NCBI GenBank assembly: GCA_030159075.1
Contig: BROG01000530.1
Location: 331,001-395,000 of the forward strand
Direction: 5' to 3'
Source: Atrina japonica
Taxonomy: Eukaryota > Mollusca > Bivalvia > Pterioida > Pinnidae
Length of the DNA: 64,000 nucleotides
Under the pieces are notes generated by a model that ran no database searches, was not told the DNA's origin, and saw nothing but the letters and a program-made list of their open reading frames with translations. Numbering within the stretch: the stretch's first letter is position 1; each line of letters opens with the position of its first letter. The translations under genes and the position numbers were made by a program. Shown here piece by piece: positions 37,855 to 48,777 of this stretch.

Positions 37855-38065
37855 CTTTACAAACAAAGTTATAGTTTTACAAAAGAGGTCACACCAAATA
37901 CTCAAGACGATCGTTGCTGCCACTAAAGCCTCATCACTTGAGCTCAAATTTAATTTTAAAGTATATGTCCGAAAGCAAAAGTGGTATAATAAAAGGCCAA
38001 ATAATAAATCTATTGTATTGCCAAATCCGCCTTGAAGTAAGCGCTGTTAAAACTAATATCTTACT
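37855..38065 (-). repeat. Dispersed repeat R1, near full-length copy
   Basis: ACTCAAGACGATCGTTGCTG, CCTCATCACTTGAGCTCAAA and AATCCGCCTTGAAGTAAGCG follow the R1 order in reverse. Confidence 0.72.
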
Positions 38066-38169
38066 AGCATTAAATGTTTGAGAATGTAAATGGTGCTATC
38101 TGGGCGAAATAATTAGTATAAAATGACCGACCGGTACCGAAATATCAGTATCTAATATGTGAACTAACT

Positions 38170-38405
38170 ATTGATACTGGGAGGCGACTGGTTTTTCCTG
38201 TCCTTAGGAAGAAACAGTAAAAACCAAGGTCCCGTGTCACAGTCAGTGTCAGCACGTTAATGAACGCTCGCTGCTGAATGGCCGAAAGTGCCGAGCATAG
38301 GTCAAGTTTTGAAGCCCTTCACCGACATTTGGTGGCGTCTCCATATCAGTAAAAGATTCTTGAGTGGGACGTTAGACAACAATACAACAACTACAACAAG
38401 AAGAA
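38170..38405 (+). mobile_element. SINE-like element, family S2
   Basis: Blocks AAAACCAAGGTCCCGTGTCA (with one A variant), GCCGAGCATAGGTCAAGTTT and TTCTTGAGTGGGACGTTAGA, then an ACAACAACTACAACAAG tail. Same order as 50755-51020. The tRNA-like head is not clear in this copy. The tail type is one I recall from mollusc SINEs. Confidence 0.75.
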
Positions 38406-38559
38406 GAACGACAACAACGATTGACACTGTTAAGAATGAGGTCATTGATATAAACCACAACTATGATATACTATACAGACATAACCACAAGGGTTGACCA
38501 ATAGAAAGTCCGGAATGACATAAACATAGTTAATATTTGAAAATCGTAATCCCTGCTAT

Positions 38560-38820
38560 TGTCCGATTTACATAAGATGGCGAGGCGGAGTAACCTTTTG
38601 ATTATCATACAGATGATTCTACTCATTTTCGGTTATGTCAAACTGCACGGAATAAACGTTTTATTCCTCACTGGGTGGTATCTTATGTATGGTGACAAGT
38701 AGGAATGATTAATCTAGTCAGTGTAATTTTAATGTTATGCTTTGTCACCTAAATTTTAAAATCGTCCAGGTCAAGAAAGGGTTCAAAAGACTCCGTCCCT
38801 CCATATTATATGAATTTTAC
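38560..38820 (+). repeat. Dispersed repeat R2, full copy
   Basis: TTTACATAAGATGGCGAGGC, CAGATGATTCTACTCATTTT, GGAATAAACGTTTTATTCCT (a near-palindrome), GTATGGTGACAAGTAGGAAT and GTCCAGGTCAAGAAAGGGTT. Mirrors 29475-29730. Confidence 0.8.
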
Positions 38821-39054
38821 TATAACAGGCTATGTCTATCTTGAGACCAGAATCAAATTGAAATTAAAACAAATTAGATAAAAAGACCAAAATATACAAG
38901 ATTTAGAAAACTGTATGCAGCGACGTTACAAGTAACACAACATTTCAGATAATTTAATATCATTTCTCGAGAATGATTAGTGTAACTCATTCATGTTTGT
39001 GATTTTGCGCAGTTAAACCCGGTTATTCCCATATTAACGAGAAAAAGGGTATAC

Positions 39055-39145
39055 ATACCATTAACAATACAAAAGTTATAGAATACGAATGCCTAAGGTT
39101 ATCGTTTCTGCCAACAAAAATTCATCAGTTGAGCTCAAACTCATT
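39055..39145 (-). repeat. Dispersed repeat R1, partial copy
   Basis: ACAAAAGTTATAGAATACGA, GGTTATCGTTTCTGCCAACA and TTCATCAGTTGAGCTCAAAC. Confidence 0.6.
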
Positions 39146-39599
39146 CATTTTTAAGACTTTGTGCAGTTAATCCCAGTTTTTATTCGGCTAATGAGAAAAA
39201 TAGATTTGATCGACAAAAATCTAGGATTAACTGAAAACAAGTAAGTTATAACGCGTTTACATGAATATGAAACAGAAATGCAATTTTGTTCACATATTGT
39301 ATTGGATACACCAATAGCACATATATTAAAAGGCAACACTTTCTCAGATATTCTTCGCAAACTGTGCTGCTAGAGGGTCCATGATACGCGAAAAGCTGGC
39401 AACATAACATGAATGAGTGCATGCATGAATAGAAATGAAATAAAACGAAAAGAAGAGTTTTATTAATATCAATATATATAATGAATGACATTTTGATGCA
39501 GTGTAACAAGTCTATTTATAATGCTTTCAAAGAAGATGCTTTATTTTATGTTAACTTTTGTCCTGTAAATGTGTCATATAGTTATAATAAGTAGACATA

Positions 39600-39745
39600 A
39601 TGTTATGAGCTATTGTTCGATTCACATAAGCAAGGGGCGGAGTGAGCTTTTCATTATTATGTTGGCAGAATTGCACAAGGAACACAGAGGCATGATGACA
39701 AGTAGGAAGATTGCCAATGTTATTTTAATGTCCTTATGCTGTATT
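39600..39745 (+). repeat. Dispersed repeat R2, internally deleted copy
   Basis: TTCACATAAGCAAGGGGCGG followed by GATGACAAGTAGGAAGATTG. The block containing AATAAACGTTTTATTCC is missing. Confidence 0.65.
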
Positions 39746-42700
39746 ACCGTACCTAAAACTTTATTTTACTTCTGGTATATTTTTTGCATAATTTTTTGAT
39801 AATCATTGAACCAACCGCCATATTAATTGTTTCTATACATTTATTTTATCACATATCAGAGACGGTTATCGCCGAAGTCGTTAAATGGTGCAAAACGTTT
39901 TACCTAGCTGATTTATTCAGGCACCGCATTTAAGAAAAAATAATCTTACCATGACGTAAATCAGTACTGATATCAAATAAATTCCCGTGGAAAATATATT
40001 TGTACTTTCACTTTTAATTCCCGTATTATAACACATCAATGTTTGTAGTTTATTTCCAAAGCCAAGCAGACGTGACATAACAGATTGGGGGACCTGGACC
40101 TTTCACAAATTAAGAAAATTAAAAAATACATGAATTTCTCAAATTACGTAATAAACGGAAATAATGATATTTGTCTATGGTTAACAACGCACGTGTAATA
40201 ACATAATCATACAGTAAACAAAACGATTTATTTTCTGTAAATATAATATATTATTCTTTTCGTGATCAACTTTGATGACTTATACTCTGATACTGGTCTT
40301 AACATCAAATGGTACCAGAATGTATGCTGTATCGAATTGAGATCATAGAGACCGACGTTTCTCTGAAAGATGTTTGTATTTTCACATTTACATCTAAAGA
40401 ATACTTTATTTTATTACATGATTCACATTAAAAGAGTTACCAAAGCTGTTTAATCAATTGTTGTTTTGCAGTCTTAAGCAGGCGTTTTTTTTTATCCCGT
40501 TATGTAACAAACCAATTTTTGCACGCTGGTTTAGATATTCCAGAAGTGAGCAACGTAATTTGACAGGGTAATTACCAATAAAATATATCAAGATTTGTAG
40601 ACATTGTAAATGATAATTTATCGATGTTTCATTTGTTTTGCATTTAGTTCTTGTCCATGAATACAGAAAACAAATCCTCACACTTAAGTTCCGAAAATAG
40701 AAATCTGTAGATTTACGAAGTGTACGTTGCATATTATATTTACATTCCTGTTCTATACGTGTTGGAATGTAAATTTTGGTAAAATGTTTTTGAATAAAGT
40801 CAAGTCAGCACTTTATTATCATCTGAAGATGAAGCAAATGTGAACGTCTATTTAATTTTAATCAACAAGTAAAATTGAAAAAGTGCCAATCGATAATCAA
40901 AACTCAAGTCCATTATAACACGACGCATTAGATGTGTAAATGATCTCAAAATGAAGAACAAATGCGAATCCCAAACGGGATAAGACCAGGTGTCCGAAAG
41001 GAGTCAGCGTCTTCTGCTGGCACGCCACACACGTCGCAAACGTTCCATGGAAACCTTTCTAGTCAAATTCGGTGAAAAGGTCAAGTTTGGTGATAAGGTC
41101 AAGTTCGGTGAAAAGCACGATTGGTGAAAGGGAGTCACTGTCTGTGGCCATGCTCCAGAATACTATCTAATATTTCTGAGAGGGGGGACTTCATGATGTT
41201 TAACAAGATCCCCGTATCGACCATAACACTTCTTAAACGACGACTCCAAGCGACTAAAAAACAAACATATTTTGCATATTAAAGGTCATGCTTTGGCAAT
41301 TAGTAGATTCCCGTTGTTTCCCACTTTTGTGTATGGTTGGTGTGACATATGATATAAGTCATATGATTTTAGACTACACGACCTATGAGGGAACCAGGAA
41401 GAGTTTTGCCAAAGGGACTTTCATATTGCTGTTTAGAAAATTAATTTTTTATCGAATTGGTGTATTTGTGTACGTAAGATATAAGATTTGTTTTTTTTAA
41501 AGCTAGTAAGTTTTTATAAGATTTATTTTTCATTTTGACACAGCATTATTAATTTGCATATATTTGCAATAGATCGCTTACGAAAATGGCTATTATTTTA
41601 TAACATATATTACAACCTAGATGGATCTTCTGTTATATATTTCCTAAAACTAAGACTAAGACTTTCCTAAGACAACGGGTATGGTAATAAAGATATCCAA
41701 ATACCGAATTCGTAAACAGCCCATTTCACAGAAGCTTTTAGAAATTAAAATCCTATCTTTCTGAATGACATAATGATATCATATGACATGTATACATTGT
41801 GTTGTATTACGTTTTTCTATCCTTTTTAAAGATCCGTCGTTCCCGATCTCATTTCTTCTACATGTGCCGAAGAACAGCAATAAAGTGCCGTTTCCACATA
41901 TAATCATGCATTGGGTTGAATTTTATGTTTCCGTGGACTTTTAAGTTTTGACTTTACCTGATGGGTCAATTTAATCTCTGTATAGGTACCATGCAAACAA
42001 CTCATAAACCACATAGATTTGATCTATTCCGCGTATCTGTATTTGGAATGAAACGTTTAAAACTATGCATTGCTTGATATTCTGCAGTAAATAAGAATAA
42101 TTTATATTTTAAAAATGCTACAAACATCCTATGACGAAACATATGTACCATCAATAGAATTTCGAAAATTATTGAAACAGATATATCACTTTTAAATTTT
42201 AACCCATTTAGCAAATATTTACGTTGGTATGATTTGGGATTGTTTATTTTTTAAATAAGTCGCTCATATCTTGTTAAAGTTTTATGATATATATTTGTTC
42301 GTTTTAATCTTGTCAAAACTACTGAGGACATGGTTTTTGAAGTCTACGATAGTACTGTTTCTCATCGTCAAATAATACAACACAATATGGAATGGTTAAA
42401 CGGATTGTTTCTACAAGTTAGCATTAATGAAACAGATCCCTGCCATAAAGGAAGACTGCTTTACTGTTTTAATTAGCATCAAAGTGTCAGGCAAAGCAAT
42501 ACATCTTTTGTTAGGTCGAAAAAAGTGCAACAACACGAAAAAGATAAAAATAAATAAAATTTATGTCGTAATTTTATGAGATAACGAAATATTTGTGGAA
42601 GGTAGAAGAAATCTAAGGCTGTAAAAAGCGACGGTCGTAAATTGGAGAACTCCAGGATTGCATTGTATGCGAAGTACAAACGTGTAATTTACGTTTTCAA

Positions 42701-42834
42701 TGACAAGGTAACTAATGGTATGCCTGTTAAAGATTCTTCGTCGCGTGAATTTCTTATTTCATTACTTTGTTTCGCTTATTATACCAACATAATGTTAACA
42801 GGTTCGAAAGGAGTCATTTTTACACATTGAGACC
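39746..42834. other. No gene supported
   Basis: Short frames only. A small tandem GGTCAAGTTTGGTGATAA-type repeat lies at 41065-41120. Near 40983, CCAGGTGTCCGAAAGGAGTC then TCTTCTGCTGGCACGCCACA resembles a very diverged PLE tail, but too weakly to call. Confidence 0.45.
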
Positions 42835-42955
42835 AGGGGTTATACTTTATCTGATATTGACAGCGAACTTCTCAGTGGCTGTAACCGGTCGAAAACGGAT
42901 GTTAACACCTTAATGTTATTCCATTCCATCTCTGATTTCCCCCCAGATCTATTTT
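42835..42955 (+). mobile_element. Probable very diverged PLE tail fragment
   Basis: CAGTGGCTGTAACCGGTCGA then AACGGATGTTAACACC and TTCCATCTCTGATTTCC parallel the tail blocks of better copies. No coding part. Confidence 0.4.
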
Positions 42956-43059
42956 TATTTTTTAAATATTTACTGTTTGTCTAATGCCTTTTCGAATGAC
43001 GTACGGGATAATACTTGGGATACGTTCTTTTTTCTTATTCTAATACTCTTAAACATTCC

Positions 43060-43195
43060 ACCGATATTTCAGGTACGTGGAAGTCTACAATATTTTAGTT
43101 ACGTAGAAGCCAACGATATTTCAGTTACGAAGAAGTCAAAGGTATTTCAGTTACGTAGAGTCAAACGATATTTCAGTTATGTATAGGTCAACAGC
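43060..43195. repeat. 26-bp tandem repeat, about five units
   Basis: CGATATTTCAGTTACGTAGA-type units, for example at 43104-43130 and 43156-43182, with point differences. Confidence 0.85.
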
Positions 43196-43431
43196 TAAAT
43201 GCCAAAAGTCATACATTTATACATTTTGTCGTAGACGTCCTGCTGAAGGAATGTATCATTACTTCCGGTGGGAAAATGACTCAAGTTTGATCCGGCTTAT
43301 ATTCAAACTAAACTTAAATCACGGCTTTACGTTCCAATTCATGGGGCAAATATATATGGTTATAGCCACAGCCACGTTCCGTCAAAAACGAAAACTATAC
43401 CGTTTATTTTAAAAAAATAGGATTGCAAGAT

Positions 43432-43565
43432 ATAACTTTATGTATTACCGTAGATTTCATATTTTTATTGCCGAAAACAAGTCTGTCACCCTGCTTTGAT
43501 TCAATTTAGACTGGATGTGTTTGTAAACGTGTGCCAATTTACCATGGTAGGCTACTTATAGATCT
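43432..43565. repeat. Dispersed repeat R3
   Basis: TATTGCCGAAAACAAGTCTG, GATTCAATTTAGACTGGATG and AACGTGTGCCAATTTACCAT match 48952-49072 block by block. Confidence 0.75.
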
Positions 43566-44574
43566 AGTATCACTGCATTTGCATACGAAAACAACATTTT
43601 ATATACAGGTTTATAGAGTATTTTGTCCCCTCCCTGTGAATCCGATGGAACTAAAGGTATTGGTCAAAGTTTTGCAACTTCTCACCATTCACTCAATAAT
43701 GGTTTAACATTACGGAGATATGTATCGATTCATCAGTACTCTCGGTATGCTTATTGGTGTTATGGTTATATATACTGTTAGCAGGAACATGGTGCTAAGC
43801 CTGATGCAGTTCGATTTTTATAACTGTTGACATTTTATCTGCATCAATTAAATGTCGGTTTAGATTTTTTGATTAAATATAAATTGTTTCTAGACTATAA
43901 TTCTAATAATTTTCATTTAATAGTGAATGATTTAGATAACTTTGTGACCTAAACCAACAAAATACTTTTCATAGACTCTTTGGTGCCATGCATATTTCCC
44001 GTTATGAACAGCATATTATGTTTAAAATTCCCTATACTCAAAATGAAAACTTTACTGTGTTTGTATTGACTTTGTATATCATATATTTGGTATTGTTCAT
44101 AGTATCATGCAAGGACAATCAGGGTCCCGTATCACAATAGGTGTGGGTCATTAACGATTCATTATTGTCGTGCTTTTACATAATTTCAGGTGTATTGATT
44201 TGTATTATATTTTTTATTTTATTTACGTTTGATTTCGTATCTTATATCTTAGATTTAGAATTAGAATAAGTCGGGACAGTAAAAAATATCGTGCCCTAGT
44301 GCATAATTCTAATTAATCCGTGAACGTACTGCAATATTCTCATTAAAATAAAAATAAAGGTATTGATCTTCCTGACTCACTTTTGTTTCCTACTGACGCT
44401 ACCCTTTGTAATGGCGGTATAATACTAATTCCTTCACGGTACCAGACTCCTCTTCCGGGTTTTATAGAGTTTGTGAGTTTGTCTTCTTTTCACTGTCCTA
44501 ACATTTCCTTGAGGAATGCACTAAAGTTAATGTTGACACGTTGATGTATGTGCGTCATATTAACTGTAACCACT
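43566..44574. other. No gene recognised
   Basis: A 45-bp piece of SINE S2 (GGGTCCCGTATCACAATAGG) is near 44121. Otherwise nothing. Confidence 0.4.
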
Positions 44575-44900
44575 TTGAGTGGTCTAGTAGTAGAGCTTTC
44601 AGCACGCAAGCGGGGTATACTGGGTTTGATTCTCGGTATACAGTCATATCTAATACTTTACAAAGGCAGTGACTTTTCCCCTCAGCGCTCGGCATCAGAA
44701 GCTTAAGTCATGTGGTCTTCTATTATGGTTTACAACATTTCCCACTGTGACGCCAGGCGTATAAAGACCCTCATCCAAAAATCTCCAATCCATAGCACTG
44801 GTCAAAATTTATAGCACTTCCCCTATAGCAAGTGACATTTCAATACAAGTGAAAAATTCTTGACCGGATGTAAACAATAAGCAACAATAAAACAGACCAA
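44575..44900 (+). mobile_element. tRNA-headed SINE, family S2-related
   Basis: The head has a box A-like GAGTGGTCTAGTAGTAGAGC and, ~35 bp on, a box B-like GGGTTTGATTCTCGG. A ~230-bp body follows. The tail is AAAAATTCTTGACCGGATGT then AACAATAAGCAACAATAAAA. This structure is typical of a tRNA-derived pol III SINE, not a functional tRNA gene, as no cloverleaf closes. Confidence 0.82.
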
Positions 44901-44937
44901 ATACATAACAATACATATACCACGTGATACCACGTGT

Positions 44938-45130
44938 AATTCATGTACCACGTGAAACCTGGTAACGTTTGTGCGGGACTGTTGTTTCTATTAGTGATGG
45001 AATGACACTAGTAGATGATATCCAGCAGCAATGTCATTTCAGCGGGAAGATTTCGTAGAATTACATTCCATCACCATTGAAGATACTAGCACCACACAAA
45101 CATTACTGGTTATCACGTGGTACATGAATT
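44938..45130. mobile_element. Foldback MITE, 193 bp, ~70-bp inverted arms
   Basis: AATTCATGTACCACGTGA at the left and TCACGTGGTACATGAATT at the right are exact complements. Pairing continues with mismatches through GTAACGTTTGTGCGG / CCACACAAACATTAC and GTGATGGAATGACA / ATTACATTCCATCAC. No coding content. Confidence 0.88.
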
Positions 45131-45449
45131 TGTCCCGTTTGTGGATACAAACATAAACCAATGAAAACAGTATCAATTGAAATCATTTATTTATTCACAG
45201 TTTCTGACCAAACATATACAAACACTGATTCATGTAGTCATTTACAAAACTATTTTACACTAATTTATACATATCAAACTTTCTTTTCTATGACACTGCA
45301 CACGAATCATGTACAAAATTTTGGATGGAAATGAAACACGTAGCAATACGTTATTACAAAAAACATAGATCTATATAATCAATATCAATGAAAATAAAGA
45401 TAATCCACAAAAAGGCAGTTGCCACGAGAAAAAACAACGATGAGCAAGC

Positions 45450-45539
45450 TTAAACCTTTCCACCCTAAGTTTCTATATAGTATGGTCTTTTCTATTGTTT
45501 AGAGTGATTCATTGTGGTCTGTAGGGTTGAAAGGGTTAA
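45450..45539. mobile_element. 90-bp MITE-like element, copy 3
   Basis: TTAAACCTTTCCACCCTAAG at the left; right end reverse-complemented TTAACCCTTTCAACCCTA. Confidence 0.78.
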
Positions 45540-46909
45540 TAATTACATTTTAAATGAATATTAAGTAAACAAAATGTGTGCATATATCTTGATTTTACAA
45601 TATACTCGTAACATACAAATAATTTTGTTTGTCTACCATTTAAAAGATTTAAGTGTTTGTTTCAACTTTCCTTATACATAGTTGCAGCTATCAAACTGGT
45701 AGTTCTGGAGTTTCTTATTATGTTTGTATATATAATGTCTCTTTTTTATTCATTGAGAGATATTCATCAATGCTATTTCATTGTATGATAATTCAGGCGT
45801 ATGTGTACTTGAGAAACAGAACCATGGAAACGTAGTATGCGGAAAAATGTATTTCATACTTTATATGAGGTTTTCCGAAGATTAAAAGTTTCGAGAGAGT
45901 TAATGACCTTGCTAAATGGTTGTTTCGTTTACTCATATATCATTACCTGGGTTTTTAGAATTTAAGTAAAGACTGCCAGATGTTCATTTAGCACTGTTCT
46001 AACCATTTACAGGTTTTAAATTTCAACGAGAGTTTGAATAGCAAATAAATATGAAATGACAAATTTGTTTCCATTAAATCTAATATATTGCCTAAACAAG
46101 TTTTTAGACTACATCGTGTGTTGACGTCAGACGTAATTTTGTTCCGCGATAACTTGTAAATGCACTCACATTCTAACACTCAAAATCATTGTAATTAATA
46201 TTTGCAAAGCGTTTTGAGGAATACCAGCAGATCAATGTTAATTTGGAACCCTGTGTGCGCACGTCTGTGTTTGTGTGTGTATATGTGAGCACGCACGCGC
46301 GTTTGTAAGCAGTATGTATGTGCAGTGTATGTATGGAAACACATTTCAGTGTGAATTGTGTATCATATTCATATTTGATTTTAGGAATCTTTTCTAGTTG
46401 CTCAAAACAACATACACATTGCTACATCACGCCTGCTAGAACATAAAAATTTTATCACAGCGTACATATCTTATCTGCTATATATTAACGTCTAGCATTG
46501 AACACTACATTTGAGAAAATCAACACATTGTACATAGATGTCGGTATATGGCAAATGGAATGAACGATTTCTTAATATACAAATAACACTAAAATTAAGT
46601 CAACAATATTACTATTGTTTTTAACGTACATTCTAGTGAGTATAAAAACAAACTTCGTAGATCACACAATCAAAATGTAAAATTGATTTATTATGACTTG
46701 TGCTAGTGTAGATCTATATAAAATATCAGTTATGATTTCCAACACTTTGCATAAGCATCAATTTTATATTCATTATTTGTTTCCTGACAGATTATTTCTG
46801 TCAGCTTAAACGTACCATTCATTGCATACTGTAAAAAGTGCAACGCAATAACGACACCAAAGGGTAAAAGTGAGTTATAGTAAGTCTTTACATAGTTTTT
46901 GTTTTATTT
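45540..46909. other. No gene recognised
   Basis: A TG-rich purine/pyrimidine alternating stretch (GTGTGCGCACGTCTGTGTTT, 46251-46330) could favour Z-DNA. Otherwise nothing. Confidence 0.4.
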
Positions 46910-47345
46910 GTGGTTTTTTTTTTGTCATATGGCGGCGGCGAGTTTTAATGGCAGAGAAGAGAACCCAGTTACAATGCAACTGTAAAGAGACCACCAGCCT
47001 ACCACACGTAAACTTGGAAACTTTCTCACAAAATCAGTGACGGTTCTAGGCAGACACTAGGCTGCAGTGACAGGACTGGTCCGTAGCACGCCATACGCAA
47101 ATATACAGTTGTTTATACATCGGATTCGCAAAAAAAAAGTAAAATAATAATAAAATAAATAAAAATTGGGGAAATTTTTATTCTGAGTAATTTTGTGAAA
47201 AACTGACAGGTATTATCGCCGAATCAGTAAAAACTGCTAGTTTCTATGTAAACGCTGCAATTAACGGAGGCTATACACAAATTGCAATAGAGACTTCATT
47301 GTTTAAAGCACAATGTTCTATCCACTCAGCCACAGAGGCCCAATA
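46910..47345 (-). mobile_element. SINE family S1, split or rearranged copy
   Basis: Body blocks GGCAGAGAAGAGAACCCAGT, GAGACCACCAGCC and AACTTTCTCACAAAATCAG lie at 46925-47050. The tRNA-like head (reverse strand GGCCTCTGTGGCTGAGTGGA, then GAACATTGTGCTTTAAAC) is ~190 bp away at 47289-47342. The gap suggests an insertion or internal rearrangement. Confidence 0.65.
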
Positions 47346-48224
47346 TCTTTATATGAAATATATAAACTTGTGTATGAAGATGTTTAGTTAAAGAAAGAAA
47401 AAAGGGTGTTGTTTGATATTAAAAGCACAGATACCGATTCAAGAGACGGATTACAAAATCCTAACGTATTTACGAAAACATTAGTATATGTAAGAAATAA
47501 TACTTGTCTCACCAAAGTGAGCGATTAACTTCAAGTTTAAGTATAAAAGTCATGCATTTCGTAAAACGGAAAAAATGTGATTCATTTAATAAATGTAATT
47601 AAGGCAATGTGTACTGATCAGTACACACAACAGATAAATATGTCACATCTACTTTACTACCGTATAGTGATTGCAGAATATTACTTAAAACTATTTAGAA
47701 GATTAAGAAACGAATAGATACTTACATGTAAGTCCATATACATTTTTCAGACCATAAGGTCTTACAACAAAATAATTCAAAATGTGTTTGTTGCGCAAAA
47801 TCTTTTCTGGATAAATTCTTTGAAACATTTAACATACAATTATATATAGTTGTAGATTTGTATATACAATTATCATTTGTAGATGTGATATTGCACTATT
47901 GACGGTTCACTACATCAAAATTGCGAACAATCATGATATTTGTGTATGTTTATGCTAATGACGCAAAATCATATTTGTTACGAAATATATGATAAAATGA
48001 ATACAAATATCATGGACTTGAATAAAGTTATTTTGACGTCGATGTACATGACCAATTAAATACCCCGAAAGCAAACAAACCGGTCATACGAATATCTACA
48101 ACAATAAAATGGATGGATTCAGAAACAGAAATGAAAATTGAGGTACGTCACAGATATATACATTGCATGTAATTCGTAATCACATCTTTGTCCTTTAATG
48201 TATTATTTTATAAAGGACATTTCA
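47346..48224. other. No gene recognised; possibly 3' UTR or downstream flank of the Ig gene
   Basis: No clear AATAAA-type signal can be tied to the gene. AT-rich. Confidence 0.35.
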
Positions 48225-48365
48225 TCACACCTGTGTCCTAAATGTATTCTATTGCCGATGACATTTTATCACACATGTGACCTAAATATATTCTCTAATC
48301 ACGGTCATATCATCAAACCTGTGTCCTGAAATGCATTTTCTTATCACACCTGTGTCGTAAAGTTT
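48225..48365. repeat. Short ~55-65 bp tandem repeat
   Basis: ATCACACCTGTGTCCTAAAT, ATCACACATGTGACCTAAAT, ATCAAACCTGTGTCCTGAAA and ATCACACCTGTGTCGTAAAG recur. It lies just past the Ig gene stop codon and may sit in its 3' UTR. Confidence 0.8.
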
Positions 48366-48637
48366 TACGACTAACTAACAGCAAAATATAGTATTTCCTC
48401 CGTTATTGAAATTGACATCAAACGTCTACACGGCATTTTTGTGTTCGTACATTTCACTTTCCACGTCAGGCATATTGTAACCCATGCTTCTTCGACAATA
48501 CGTTTGACTTTGACAGCTCTGGACAAAGTTAAAATGAACTGACGTTAATTCTACGTACAACATGCATTGGGCATGTTCTTATTCCTGTTTCTTGTTGAAA
48601 GACAAGCGGGCATCCGATTTTAACTTACAATATTAAT

Positions 48638-48777
48638 TCACCTTGGAAGGTGAATGTTACAGCGTAACAAAACTTGTAAAAACATCAAGTAGATTAATAG
48701 CCAGGAACTATTAATGCACGGATTTCCATTTGTATATGTTTCCTTTCTCACTTGAGGTTTGCTTTCGCGTATCTTAT
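48638..48777 (-). CDS. Terminal coding exon: stalk and hydrophobic C-terminal tail (possible GPI signal)
   Basis: A strong acceptor, TTTTATTCTCTTTCAG, precedes 140 nt that continue the phase 1 frame left by the Ig2 exon. The joined codon is GAT. About 23 polar residues (KIRESKPQVRKETYTNG and on) lead to CINSSWLLIYLMFLQVLL, then RCNIHLPR and TGA. Small residues (NSS) before a 13-15 residue hydrophobic run near the C terminus resemble a GPI-attachment signal. That would fit Dpr/zig-8 relatives. The eight-residue basic end is longer than usual for such signals, so a short membrane anchor is possible. That a good acceptor, the right phase and a hydrophobic tail coincide makes chance unlikely, but no transcript confirms it. 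Confidence 0.75.

Noticed and set aside
38288..38497. Thr/Arg-rich frame
   Set aside because: Comes from the ACAACAACA tail of SINE S2.
40980..41060. Possible thirteenth PLE tail
   Set aside because: Only loose similarity (CCAGGTGTCCGAAAGGAGTC); too weak to list without an alignment.
46251..46330. Alternating purine/pyrimidine (TG/CG) tract as a regulatory Z-DNA site
   Set aside because: Composition is suggestive, but nothing ties it to a gene.
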